A stretch of 64,000 nucleotides of DNA from Bordetella sp. H567 (GTDB taxonomy: Bacteria; Pseudomonadota; Gammaproteobacteria; Burkholderiales; Burkholderiaceae_B). Both the position numbers and the translations under genes were made by a program. Positions within the stretch are counted from its first letter, which is position 1. Each line of letters begins with the position of its first letter. Shown piece after piece: positions 15,090 to 23,574 of this stretch. The DNA lies in NCBI RefSeq assembly GCF_001704295.1, contig NZ_CP012334.1:2926084-2990083 (forward strand), read 5' to 3'. The notes below the pieces were generated by a model. That model ran no database searches and was not told where the DNA came from. It saw nothing but the letters and a program-made list of their open reading frames with translations.

Positions 15090-15869
15090 ATGGCAAGAAG
15101 CAGTACCCGCACGGTCAGCGGTATCGGCTGGGCCCTACTTCCGTTCGTCATCCTGATCGCCGTATGGACGGCGCTGCGCACCACGGGACTGATCAACCCC
15201 ACGTTGCTGCCCTCCCCGCTGGAGGTACTGGAAACGTTCTGGACGCGGCTCACGCAGGGCGAGCTGTTGATGAACATCCTGATGTCCGTGCAGCGCGTCC
15301 TGGCGGGCCTGTTGCTGGGCATGCTGGCGGCCGTGCCGGTCGGCTTCATGATCGGCTGGTACGCGCCGGTGCGGCGCTTCGTCGACCCGCTGATCAACTT
15401 CTTCCGCGCCCTGCCCCCCATCGCGCTCATTCCCCTGGTCATCGTCTACCTGGGCATCGGCGAACTGGCCAAGATCGCCATCCTGTTCTATGCGTCCTTC
15501 TTCGCGGCGGTGATCGTGATGTATGAGGGCATGACGCAGATCAGCCCCGTGTACATCCGCGTGGCGCGCACACTGGGCGCCACCGACATGGAGATATTCC
15601 TGAAGGTCATGGTGCCCATGGCCGTGCCGCACATGTTGACGGCGCTGCGCGTCGCGCTGGGCGTGGCCTGGGCCACGCTGGTGGCGTCCGAGCTGGTCGC
15701 CGCCCAGCAGGGCCTGGGCGCGATGATCCAGAACGCGTCGGCGTTTTTCGACCTGCGCACGATCTACCTGGGCATCATCTGCATCGGCGCACTGGCGTTG
15801 CTGATGGACCTGGCCCTGCGCGCGCTGTCGCGCCGCCTGGTCAGCTGGCAAGACAAGACGGAGAACTGA
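15090..15869 (+). CDS. ABC transporter permease (SsuC/TauC type)
   Basis: A 259-residue membrane protein with about six transmembrane segments. It is a member of the nitrate/sulfonate/taurine permease group, with the conserved PLINFFRALPPIALIPLV region and the EAA loop ARTLGATDMEIFLKVMVP. It pairs with the ATPase at 16017 and binding protein at 16872. Unusually, 147 bases containing a repeated-type hairpin element separate it from the ATPase gene, where other intergenic gaps in this operon are 66 bases or less. Confidence 0.92.
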   Translation: MARSSTRTVSGIGWALLPFVILIAVWTALRTTGLINPTLLPSPLEVLETFWTRLTQGELLMNILMSVQRVLAGLLLGMLAAVPVGFMIGWYAPVRRFVDPLINFFRALPPIALIPLVIVYLGIGELAKIAILFYASFFAAVIVMYEGMTQISPVYIRVARTLGATDMEIFLKVMVPMAVPHMLTALRVALGVAWATLVASELVAAQQGLGAMIQNASAFFDLRTIYLGIICIGALALLMDLALRALSRRLVSWQDKTEN

Positions 15870-15870
15870 A

Positions 15871-15966
15871 ATGAAGCCCCACCCCCGAAGCGCTGCGCGC
15901 TTCCCCCTCAAGGGGGCGACGCACGCGGACCGGCAAAGCCGGCTCCGCGGCGTCCCCGATCTGGCG
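15871..15966. repeat. Hairpin-rich intergenic element of Burkholderiales type
   Basis: Three consecutive perfect hairpins: GAAGCGC/GCGCTTC (15887-15903), CCCCCT/AGGGGG (15903-15916) and CCGGC/GCCGG (15930-15942) inside a wider GCGGA/TCCGC pair. The order and sequence match a short element I recall between genes in many Achromobacter, Bordetella and Variovorax genomes. Here it sits between permease and ATPase cistrons of one operon. Only one copy is seen in this window. Confidence 0.65.
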
Positions 15967-16016
15967 ATACCCGTTTCATGCGGGGCGGGTCGCGCGCGAC
16001 GCCAAGGAAGTTTGAC

Positions 16017-16841
16017 ATGACCGCCACCGGACAGGAACGCATACGCTTCGACCACGTATCCATGGACTTCCGCACGCCGTACGGCATGCTGGAAGTCGTG
16101 CGCGACATGTCGTTTTCCGTGAACCAGGGCGATTTCGTGTCCCTGGTCGGCCCGTCCGGCTGCGGCAAGACGACCTTGATGAACATGGCCGCCGGTTTCA
16201 TCAAGCCGACGCGCGGCGGCGTGACGCTGGACGGGCGTGCCATCGAGGGCCCCGGGCCAGACCGCGGCGTGATGTTCCAGGAATACGGGGTCTTCCCCTG
16301 GCTGACGGTTGAACAGAACATCGCCTTCGGCCTGAACCTGAAGCACAACGCCAAGCTAGGCGCCGCCGAGAAAAAGGAGATCGTCGAGCGCTACCTGCGG
16401 CTGATGGGCCTGGCGGATTTCCGCAAGGCGTATCCCAAGACGCTGTCGGGCGGGATGCGCCAGCGGCTGGCGCTGGCGCGCACCTATGCCGTGCACCCGG
16501 AATTCGTGCTGATGGACGAACCCTTCGGCGCCCTGGACGCGCAGACCCGCAGCGCCATGCATGATTTGCTTTTGGAGGTGCTGCATGCCGAAGGCAAGAG
16601 CGTGCTGCTGATCACGCATTCGGTGGAAGAAGCCGTGTACCTCTCCAACAAAGTGCTGGTGATCTCCGCACGCCCGTCGCGCATACGCGAGGTCGTCGAC
16701 ATTCCCTTTCCCTATCCGCGCCATCGCAGCCTGCAGGAAACGCCCGAGTTCAATGCCCTGCGGGCAAGAATCCATGATTCGGTCATGCGCGAGTACGCGG
16801 CGCAGGAAGCCCAGGGCCGCCCCGCGGCCAACACCCAGTAG
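16017..16841 (+). CDS. ABC transporter ATP-binding protein (SsuB/TauB type)
   Basis: A 274-residue ATPase from ATG 16017, which has GGAAG nine bases upstream. Walker A is GPSGCGKTT (45-53), with Q-loop VMFQEYGVFPWLTV, signature LSGGMRQR, Walker B FVLMDEPFGALD and switch LITHSVEEAV. This is the compact nitrate/sulfonate/taurine class with no TOBE domain. It energises the permease at 15090. Confidence 0.93.
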   Translation: MTATGQERIRFDHVSMDFRTPYGMLEVVRDMSFSVNQGDFVSLVGPSGCGKTTLMNMAAGFIKPTRGGVTLDGRAIEGPGPDRGVMFQEYGVFPWLTVEQNIAFGLNLKHNAKLGAAEKKEIVERYLRLMGLADFRKAYPKTLSGGMRQRLALARTYAVHPEFVLMDEPFGALDAQTRSAMHDLLLEVLHAEGKSVLLITHSVEEAVYLSNKVLVISARPSRIREVVDIPFPYPRHRSLQETPEFNALRARIHDSVMREYAAQEAQGRPAANTQ

Positions 16842-16871
16842 CGCACAACGTAGAACCACCAGGAGACAACG

Positions 16872-17867
16872 ATGAAAAGACGCGCCTTTATCCAGCTGGC
16901 CGCCGGTGCCGCGGCCGCGATCGGCAGCCCCGGGGTGTTCGCGCAGCCCGCGCGCAAGATCAAGGTCGGCTACCTGCATACGCTTGCGGTGGACGGGCAG
17001 CTCTGGCTGGCCGACAACATGGGCCTGTGGAAGAAGTCCGGCCTGGATCCGGAATTCATCCAGTTCCAGACCGGACTGGAGCTGTTCCAGGCCATGAGCG
17101 GCGGCAGCATCGATGTCCTGAGCACGGGCGCGGTGATGTCCAACTTTCCCGCCCGCGGCCAGGGCAAGGTGTTCCTGATCAACGATGTGGAATTCGCCAC
17201 CGCCCAGCTCTGGGTGCACCCGGACATGGGGGTGAACAGCCTGGCCGACCTCAGAGGCAAGAAGATTTCCACGACCACGGGCACGACCGCGCATGTGTTC
17301 CTGGACAAGGCGCTGCGTGCCAACGGCATCGATCCCAAGAAGGACGTGCAGATCGTCAACCAGCGCATGCAGGACGCGACCTCGGCCTTCATTTCCAAGG
17401 CCGTCCCGGCCGTCGCGCTATGGGTGCCGTTCAACATCGCCGTGCGCAGCCGCGTGCCGAGCGCCAAAATGCTGGTGGATGCCTCGGCCTATTACCCGGA
17501 CGCCGCCATCGTCGGCGGTTGGGCCGCGCGCAACGACTTCTATGCGAACAGCAAGGACGTGCTGACGCGCATCATCCAGACCTGGGTCCAGGCCAACGAC
17601 TACCTGGTCGCGCATCCCGACGAGGCGCTGGACCTGCTGCAGAAGAAGTACTACGCCAACGTCCCGCTGGCGGACATCAAGGAGCAGTACAAGGCGCAGA
17701 AAATGTTCACGTCCGGCCAATGGGTCAAGCTGTACCAGGACGGCACGGTCACCAAGTGGCTGCAGCAGGTCACGGATTTCTTCGTGGACTTCGCCAGCAT
17801 CCCGAACGCGGTGCCGGCATCGCAATACTTCGATCCCAAGCTCTACCTGGAAACGGTGAAGGCATGA
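16872..17867 (+). CDS. ABC transporter substrate-binding protein (SsuA/NMT1 type)
   Basis: A 331-residue exported binding protein. The signal (KRRAFIQLAAGAAAAIGSPG, cut after GVFAQP) has twin arginines, so Tat export is possible. The mature fold follows the aliphatic-sulfonate/NMT1 pattern: KVGYLHTLAVDGQLWLADNM, then SGGSIDVLSTGAVMSNFPA, then DLRGKKISTTTGTTAH. The downstream genes are a GMC oxidoreductase (ATGA overlap) and an enolase-superfamily enzyme, so the ligand is more likely an organic acid or alcohol than a sulfonate. Confidence 0.9.
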   Translation: MKRRAFIQLAAGAAAAIGSPGVFAQPARKIKVGYLHTLAVDGQLWLADNMGLWKKSGLDPEFIQFQTGLELFQAMSGGSIDVLSTGAVMSNFPARGQGKVFLINDVEFATAQLWVHPDMGVNSLADLRGKKISTTTGTTAHVFLDKALRANGIDPKKDVQIVNQRMQDATSAFISKAVPAVALWVPFNIAVRSRVPSAKMLVDASAYYPDAAIVGGWAARNDFYANSKDVLTRIIQTWVQANDYLVAHPDEALDLLQKKYYANVPLADIKEQYKAQKMFTSGQWVKLYQDGTVTKWLQQVTDFFVDFASIPNAVPASQYFDPKLYLETVKA

Positions 17868-19483
17868 GCACGACTGCCTCGCCGCCTGCAGGAAGCACGT
17901 ACGACTACATCATCGTGGGCGCCGGCTCGGCCGGCTGCGTGCTGGCCAACCGGCTGTCCCGCGATCCGGCGGTCAAGGTGCTGGTGCTGGAGGCCGGCGG
18001 ACCCAACCGCAACTTCTGGCTGCATCTGCCGGTGGGTTACTTCCGCACCATCTACGACGAGCGGTTCTCGCGGCTGTTCGAGACGGAGCCCTGCGAAGGC
18101 ACGGCCGGCCGCGGCATCGTCTGGCCGCGTGGACGGGTGCTGGGCGGTTCCAGTTCCATCAACGGCCTGCTCTACATCCGCGGCCAGCACCAGGATTACG
18201 ACGACTGGGAACGCCTGGGGGCGCAGGGCTGGAACTACCGCTCCGTGCTGCCGTTCTTCAAGCGCTCCGAGCGCTACGAGGGGGGGGCCAGCGAATACCA
18301 CGGGGCCGACGGCGAGCTGGGCGTTTCCAACCTGAAGAACGACCATCCCTACTGCGATGCCTGGGTCCAGGCCGGACAGCAGTTCGGCCTGCCCTACAAC
18401 CCGGACTTCAATGGCGCCACCGACTATGGCGTGGGCGCCTATCAGCTCACGATACGCAACGGATGGCGCTCCAGCGCGGCGGTGGCCTTCCTGCGGCCCG
18501 TGGCGGCACGCCCCAACCTGACCGTGATCACGCAGGCCCACGCCAGCCGCATCCTGTTCGAAGGCGGGAGCGCCGTGGGGGTCGAATGGACGCGCGACGG
18601 CACCGTCCATCGTACGCGGGCCGAGCGGGAGGTCATCCTGAGCGCGGGGGCGATACAGTCGCCGCAACTGCTGCAGTTGTCCGGCATTGGCCCGGCCGGC
18701 CTGCTGCGGGAACTGGGCATACCGGTGATCGTCGATGCGCCGGAGGTCGGCGAGAACCTGAAGGACCATTACCAGGCGCGGACCATCGTGCGCCTGAAGA
18801 AGAAGATGTCGCTGAACAACCAGGTGCGGCATCCCTACCACCTGGCCAGCATGGGGCTGGAATGGCTGTTCAAGCGGTCCGGTCCCTTGACGGTGGGCGC
18901 CGGCCAGGTGGGCGGTTTCGCCAGCACGCAGTACGCGCGCGATGGCCGCGCCGACATGCAGTTCAATGTGATGCCGCTGTCGGTCGACAAGCCCGGCACC
19001 CCGCTGCATGACTACCCCGGCTTCACGGCGTCCGCCTGCCAGTGCCGGCCGACGTCGCGCGGACGGCTGCGGATACGGTCCGCCGACCCCGTGGCGCCGC
19101 CCTGCATCGAGACGCGCTACCTGTGCGAGCCCATCGACCGCGACACCCTGGCCGCCGGCGTGGAGATGCTGCGCGACATCTACCGGCAGCCGGCCTTCGC
19201 CGATCTGGTCGAGGCCGAAGTCCTGCCCGGCTCGGCGCTGCGCACCCGCGCGGAAATTATCGATTTCGCGCGGCAGGTGGGCGGCACGGTGTTCCATCCC
19301 GTCGGCACCTGCCGCATGGGCGAGGATGCGGCGTCGGTGGTCGACCCCTCGCTGCGCGTGCGCGGGGTCCAGCGCCTGCGGGTGATCGATGCTTCCGTCA
19401 TGCCGGACATGGTGTCGGCCAACACCAATGCCGCTTCCATCATGATCGGGGAAAAAGGCGCGCATCACGTGCTGGCCGGTTAG
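17864..19483 (+). CDS. GMC-family FAD-dependent oxidoreductase (choline dehydrogenase-like)
   Basis: A 539-residue flavoprotein. The FAD-binding GAGSAG sits at 19-24, GMC signature 1 is GRVLGGSSSINGLLYIRG, signature 2 is GAIQSPQLLQLSGIGP, and the C-terminal active site has His in VFHPVGTCRMG with Asn in ANTNAASIMIGEKGA. It should oxidise an alcohol to an aldehyde, passing electrons to a quinone or other carrier, and probably acts on the compound imported by the preceding ABC system. Its ATG overlaps the binding-protein stop by four bases. Confidence 0.92.
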   Translation: MSTTASPPAGSTYDYIIVGAGSAGCVLANRLSRDPAVKVLVLEAGGPNRNFWLHLPVGYFRTIYDERFSRLFETEPCEGTAGRGIVWPRGRVLGGSSSINGLLYIRGQHQDYDDWERLGAQGWNYRSVLPFFKRSERYEGGASEYHGADGELGVSNLKNDHPYCDAWVQAGQQFGLPYNPDFNGATDYGVGAYQLTIRNGWRSSAAVAFLRPVAARPNLTVITQAHASRILFEGGSAVGVEWTRDGTVHRTRAEREVILSAGAIQSPQLLQLSGIGPAGLLRELGIPVIVDAPEVGENLKDHYQARTIVRLKKKMSLNNQVRHPYHLASMGLEWLFKRSGPLTVGAGQVGGFASTQYARDGRADMQFNVMPLSVDKPGTPLHDYPGFTASACQCRPTSRGRLRIRSADPVAPPCIETRYLCEPIDRDTLAAGVEMLRDIYRQPAFADLVEAEVLPGSALRTRAEIIDFARQVGGTVFHPVGTCRMGEDAASVVDPSLRVRGVQRLRVIDASVMPDMVSANTNAASIMIGEKGAHHVLAG

Positions 19484-19549
19484 CGCCCCGACAGCCGGCC
19501 GACGCACGCGTCCTCTCCTGTTTCCGGTCCCTAGACAAAGGCGATACAC

Positions 19550-20710
19550 ATGCATCCCCTGCCCGGCTCGACGCCCTTCCAGCTTGCAAAGATCGAAACC
19601 CTGGTGTTTCGCGCGCCGATCGAACAGCCGGTGCAGACTTCCTTCGGCATCATGCTGGACCGGCCGGCGGTCCTGGTGCGCGTGGAGGATACCGGGGGCG
19701 CGCATGGATGGGGCGAGGTGTGGTGCAACTTCCCGGCCGTGGGCGCCGAACATCGCGCGCGGGTGCTGGACAGCTGCGCCGCGCCCCTGTTGCTGGGACG
19801 CGCCTGGGACCATCCCACCCAGGCCTTCGAGGAATTGACGCGGCGTTTGCGGGTGCTCGCCATCCAGACCGGCGAGCCGGGCACCGTGGCGCAGGCCATC
19901 GCGGCGCTGGACATCGCGCTGTGGGATCTGGCGGCGCGCCGGCTGAAGCAGCCGCTTTGGCGCCTGCTGGGTGGCGGCCGGCAGGTCGGCGTCTACGCAT
20001 CCGGCCTGAATCCCACGCAGCCGGGCGAACTGGCCGCCGCCAAGCATGCCGAAGGCTATCGCGCCTTCAAGCTGAAGGTGGGCTTTGGCGCTGCACGCGA
20101 TATGGCCAACCTGGCGGCCTTGCGCGACCAGTTCGGCACGGACACGCCCTTGATGGTGGACGCCAACCAGGCCTGGACGCCGGAAGAAGCGGCTGACATG
20201 AGCCGGCGCCTGGCCGACCTGAATCCCCTTTGGCTGGAAGAGCCGATTCCCGCCGACCACGATCACGGCGACTGGCGGCGCCTGGCGGCGGCCAGCCCCA
20301 TCCCCTTGGCGGGCGGCGAGAACCTGCGCGGCCACGCGGCCTTCGATGCCGCCATCGCCGCCGGCGCGCTGGCCGTGATCCAGCCGGACCTGGGCAAATG
20401 GGGCGGCTTCAGCGGCTGCGTGAGCGTCGGGCGACGCGCCGTGCAACAAGGACGCATCTTCTGCCCGCATTGGCTGGGCGGCGGTATCGGCCAGGCGGCC
20501 TCGCTGCAGCTGAAGGCAGCCGTGGGCGGCCCGGGCTACGCCGAGGTCGACGCCAATCCCAATCCACTGAGGGATCTTTTCGCCGGCGATTGCCTGCGTC
20601 CGCGCGAAGGGGTGGTCAGCCTGCCGGAGGCGCCGGGTCTGGGCGTTGAACCGGATATCGAGGCAGCGCGCGGCTATCTCGTCAGCCGCCTGAGCCAGTC
20701 GGCAACATAG
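19550..20710 (+). CDS. Mandelate racemase/muconate lactonizing enzyme family protein (enolase superfamily)
   Basis: A 386-residue enzyme. The KxK base pair is in AFKLKVGF, metal ligands are in LMVDANQAW, WLEEPIPADHD and AGGENLRG, and a late His is in CPHWLGGGIG. Such enzymes abstract an alpha proton from a carboxylate substrate for dehydration, racemisation or cycloisomerisation. It closes the operon 15090-20710 after the GMC oxidoreductase. It closely resembles the enzyme at 59372, sharing CNFPAVGAEHRAR and many other segments, yet it is tied to an ABC importer instead of a Bug receptor. Confidence 0.9.
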   Translation: MHPLPGSTPFQLAKIETLVFRAPIEQPVQTSFGIMLDRPAVLVRVEDTGGAHGWGEVWCNFPAVGAEHRARVLDSCAAPLLLGRAWDHPTQAFEELTRRLRVLAIQTGEPGTVAQAIAALDIALWDLAARRLKQPLWRLLGGGRQVGVYASGLNPTQPGELAAAKHAEGYRAFKLKVGFGAARDMANLAALRDQFGTDTPLMVDANQAWTPEEAADMSRRLADLNPLWLEEPIPADHDHGDWRRLAAASPIPLAGGENLRGHAAFDAAIAAGALAVIQPDLGKWGGFSGCVSVGRRAVQQGRIFCPHWLGGGIGQAASLQLKAAVGGPGYAEVDANPNPLRDLFAGDCLRPREGVVSLPEAPGLGVEPDIEAARGYLVSRLSQSAT

Positions 20711-20727
20711 GGCGGCGCATGCCGCCC
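20710..20727 (+). terminator. Hairpin immediately after the MR/MLE gene
   Basis: GGGCGGC (20710-20716) and GCCGCCC (20721-20727) form a 7-bp stem with a GCAT loop, starting at the last base of the stop codon. There is no T-tract, so it may act as a 3' stabiliser or weak terminator. Confidence 0.4.
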
Positions 20728-20968
20728 TCGCGCGGCAAGGTGGGTATCAGCCCGCGGCAATGCCGTCGATGCGTCGCCCGCGATGGCCGACGAGCGTCAT
20801 GCGCGACGCCAAAACGTTAAATACATTTCCCATTGCGATCCTTTTTTTCGGATCGGAATATGGGCCAGGCTTGTACAAAGGCTCAGGACTGTCGACGCGC
20901 GGGGCGGCATGCACAGCACGTTCGCCTGCGCACGATCCTGCATAGCCTTCACCCTGAATCCATCCACA

Positions 20969-22270
20969 ATGACATTCAAGACGCTCAGCCTCCCCGTCCT
21001 GGCCGCTACGGCCCTCGCTGTTTTCACCGGCTTTTATGCGAACGCGGCTTGGGCCCAGGCTTCCATATCGACGCTGGCCGCCTTTACCGCGTGCGACGGC
21101 GGTTTCTTTCGCGCATTGCGGCAGGAGGCCGCCGCGTGGTCGTCCGCGCCGCTGCGGAACACGGGCGATACCAGCGGCATCAAGGTACCTGACCGCAACG
21201 ACGATAACGGCAACCGGATCACTTTCGCGCAACCCATCCAGGTTGGCCCCTTGTCGCTGACGGGTTATGTCGACCAATATGCCGATCTCGATTCGATGGG
21301 CAAGTTCATTTTCTGGGGTTTTACGATACGGGGCGGTGTCGATGAAACATTGAAGGCGCTCATACCCCTCGTAAAGGATGGCAACCGCCTGAGAAAGGAC
21401 GATGACGCCTATGCGCGTACCGATGTGAGAGTCGCCAATTCGCCCTGGTTCCCCGTACCGGCAACCCATGGCAAGGTGCCTGGCCCGGGCCGCACGGAAC
21501 GCGTGCTGTTGATCGAGCCGGCAAAGGACGGGCAATCGGTATCCCTGCTCTGTTCCTTGCAAGGGAGCATTACGCCGGAACTCCTGGCCGAAGCGCGCCC
21601 GGATATTCCAAAGAACGAGTATCCGGAATCCCTTCGCGCCGATCTGTTCGAGACGACGGAGCCGTCCGCGACCGCGCTGGAAGCCGTGCGTCAGGCCATC
21701 CACGGAAAGGAACTGTGGAAGCCGAAGTTCCGCATGTTGAGCTACACCGTGCGTATGCTGCCCCGCAACGGCAAACAGGCAAATACCTATACCGTCAAGG
21801 TAGTGGCTCGGCCGGATGGCCTTGTGGAAGTGCTTGAGGATTATGGCGGTCTGTTCAGCGTCCAGCGATTGCAACTGGCCGATATCGTGCAGTTGAAGGC
21901 GCGGGTGAATGGCGGTTCCGACGGGCGCGTCACCGTCACGACGAAACTGGACCTGACGCTGCCCGCGGCGCTGACGCCGGGCGCAGCCCTGGATGTGAGC
22001 CGGGAGTCTCAAGCAAGGCCCCCGAAGCCGGAGGACAAACCGGTGCGGGACAAATTCCATTGCGAAGTCCGCGGCAAATTCGAGGCGAACAGGATCCATC
22101 CCGCCTTGCCGGGCCAGGCCACCGGCCTTGTCTGCCGCGGCAGCCCGAAAGAACCGACGCGGATCATGGCATTCATCGACGACCTGGGCGTGGTGATCTC
22201 GCTGCTGAGCGAGGACCAGCTTACCGGTGCTGCACCGTCGCCGGTGATCGACGTAAAACTGGAGCGCTAG
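20969..22270 (+). CDS. Secreted protein of unknown function
   Basis: A 433-residue protein counted from ATG 20969, chosen because it begins a clear signal peptide (FKTLSLPVLAATALAVF, cleavage near AWAQ-A at residue 30). I recognise no domain. The mature chain has few Cys, including one at residue 42 and two near the end (FHCEV and LVCRGS). It is rich in beta-like stretches and ends near FIDDLGVVISLLSEDQ. Its G+C is visibly lower than its neighbours and the following gene is a tyrosine recombinase, which hints at transfer. It is expected to be periplasmic. Confidence 0.75.
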   Translation: MTFKTLSLPVLAATALAVFTGFYANAAWAQASISTLAAFTACDGGFFRALRQEAAAWSSAPLRNTGDTSGIKVPDRNDDNGNRITFAQPIQVGPLSLTGYVDQYADLDSMGKFIFWGFTIRGGVDETLKALIPLVKDGNRLRKDDDAYARTDVRVANSPWFPVPATHGKVPGPGRTERVLLIEPAKDGQSVSLLCSLQGSITPELLAEARPDIPKNEYPESLRADLFETTEPSATALEAVRQAIHGKELWKPKFRMLSYTVRMLPRNGKQANTYTVKVVARPDGLVEVLEDYGGLFSVQRLQLADIVQLKARVNGGSDGRVTVTTKLDLTLPAALTPGAALDVSRESQARPPKPEDKPVRDKFHCEVRGKFEANRIHPALPGQATGLVCRGSPKEPTRIMAFIDDLGVVISLLSEDQLTGAAPSPVIDVKLER

Positions 22271-22349
22271 ATCCGGATCCCCGGCTGCGGAACATCGGAC
22301 GGGGCAGGCGGTAAGATACCTGCCGCTTCAGTCCATCGGCGTCCAACCC

Positions 22350-23504
22350 ATGCAACCTAGACGAGCCCGAGAGAGGGGTTTGGCCATCCCGCAAACCGAC
22401 GCGCCGACAAGCGGCGCGGCAGGCATGGACGCCGACGCACTGGTAAACAACCCCCAGGCACGCCCAGCCGATTTCGATTGGGAAGAGGCCGGCGCAAGCG
22501 CGCAGGCGGCGCGCGCGCTGCTGGGCGAAGGCGCCTCGCCGCATACGGTGGCGTCCTATCGCGCGGCAGTGCGCTACCTGGCCGCCTGGCACGAACAGCG
22601 GCTGCGCGCGCCCTTCTCGTTACCGATGCCCGTACGGGCGGTCGTCCTGTTCATCACGGATCACGTGCAGCACGCCACGGACGCCGGGTTGGCGCATGGG
22701 CTGCCACCGGACGTGGACGCCTCGCTCGTGGCACTGGGCGTCAAGGCCCGACCCGGGCCGCTGGCCTTGTCGACGGTGCAGCACCGCCTGGCGGTGCTAT
22801 CCGAAGCCCATCGCACGCGCGACCTGCCCAACCCTTGCCGCAGCCGCGCCGTGCAAACGCTGCTGGCCCGCACGCGCGCTGCCTACGCCAGGCGCGGGGT
22901 GCGGGCCGCGAAGAAGCCCGCGCTGACCCGCGAACCGCTGGAACAGCTGCTGGCCACCTGCGATGACTCGCTGATCGGCCTGCGCGACCGGGCGCTGCTG
23001 CTTTTTGCCTGGGCCAGCGGTGGACGGCGGCGGTCCGAAGTCGTCACCGCGCGCGTGGAGCACCTGCATCCCGCGCCGGAAGGCTATGTCTACATCCTGC
23101 GCCGGTCCAAGACCCACCAGGACGGCGCGGAACACGCGGACATGTACAAGCCCGTGGTGGGACGCGCGGCGCAAGCACTGGATGCCTGGCTGCGCGTGGC
23201 GGGCATCGCCAGCGGACCGCTATTTCGCCGCGTGCGGCGCGGCGGCGTGGTGGGCGAGGAAGGACTCAGCGGCGAAACCGTGCGCCGCATCGTCAAGCAG
23301 CGCTGCGCGCTGGCCGGCCTGCAGGAGCGCTATGCCGCCCACAGCTTGCGGGCGGGTTTCGTCACCGAGGCGGGACGCCAGGGCGTGCCGCTGGCCGAAG
23401 TCATGGCGATGACGGGACACGCCAGCGTCAACAGCGTGGTGGGGTATCACCGCGCCGGCGCCGCGCCGACACTGCGGGCGGCGCGGCTGCTGGATGAGGC
23501 GTAG
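22350..23504 (+). CDS. Tyrosine recombinase / phage-type integrase
   Basis: A 384-residue site-specific recombinase. An N-terminal SAM-like core-binding domain covers roughly residues 50-180 (SPHTVASYRAAVRYLAAWHE) and the catalytic domain covers ~190-380. Arg is in ASGGRRRSEV, Lys in RRSKTHQ, the H-x-x-R pair in AHSLRAGF, the second His in MTGHASV, and the nucleophilic Tyr near residue 366 in VVGYHRAG. All catalytic residues are present. No phage or transposon genes, tRNA or obvious att site are adjacent, so it is an orphan, or the remnant or driver of a very small element that may include the unknown gene upstream. Confidence 0.9.
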   Translation: MQPRRARERGLAIPQTDAPTSGAAGMDADALVNNPQARPADFDWEEAGASAQAARALLGEGASPHTVASYRAAVRYLAAWHEQRLRAPFSLPMPVRAVVLFITDHVQHATDAGLAHGLPPDVDASLVALGVKARPGPLALSTVQHRLAVLSEAHRTRDLPNPCRSRAVQTLLARTRAAYARRGVRAAKKPALTREPLEQLLATCDDSLIGLRDRALLLFAWASGGRRRSEVVTARVEHLHPAPEGYVYILRRSKTHQDGAEHADMYKPVVGRAAQALDAWLRVAGIASGPLFRRVRRGGVVGEEGLSGETVRRIVKQRCALAGLQERYAAHSLRAGFVTEAGRQGVPLAEVMAMTGHASVNSVVGYHRAGAAPTLRAARLLDEA

Positions 23505-23556
23505 CCGTCCAAGGCGGCGGACATCGCGCGGTCTTGGAAGGCGGACGTAGCCGTCC
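23500..23556. repeat. Short direct repeats over the recombinase 3' end
   Basis: CGTAGCCGTCC occurs at 23500-23510, spanning the recombinase stop codon, and again at 23546-23556. AAGGCGG occurs at 23511-23517 and 23538-23544. Direct repeats beside a recombinase gene can mark an attachment region, but these are short and could be chance in GC-rich DNA. Confidence 0.3.
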
Positions 23557-23574
23557 CCGGGCGCTTGGCGCGTC

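Noticed and set aside
16872-17867. Calling the ABC system a taurine or alkanesulfonate importer
   Set aside because: There is no sulfonate monooxygenase or TauD-like gene; the linked enzymes point to oxidation and enolase chemistry.
17843-20470. An 875-codon minus-strand open frame opposite the GMC and MR/MLE genes
   Set aside because: Same reason: long antisense frames are common in high-GC genes, and the plus-strand genes have full catalytic motifs.
22350-23504. Recombinase as part of a prophage or integrative element
   Set aside because: No phage structural, transfer or replication genes and no tRNA are nearby; only an orphan recombinase can be supported.
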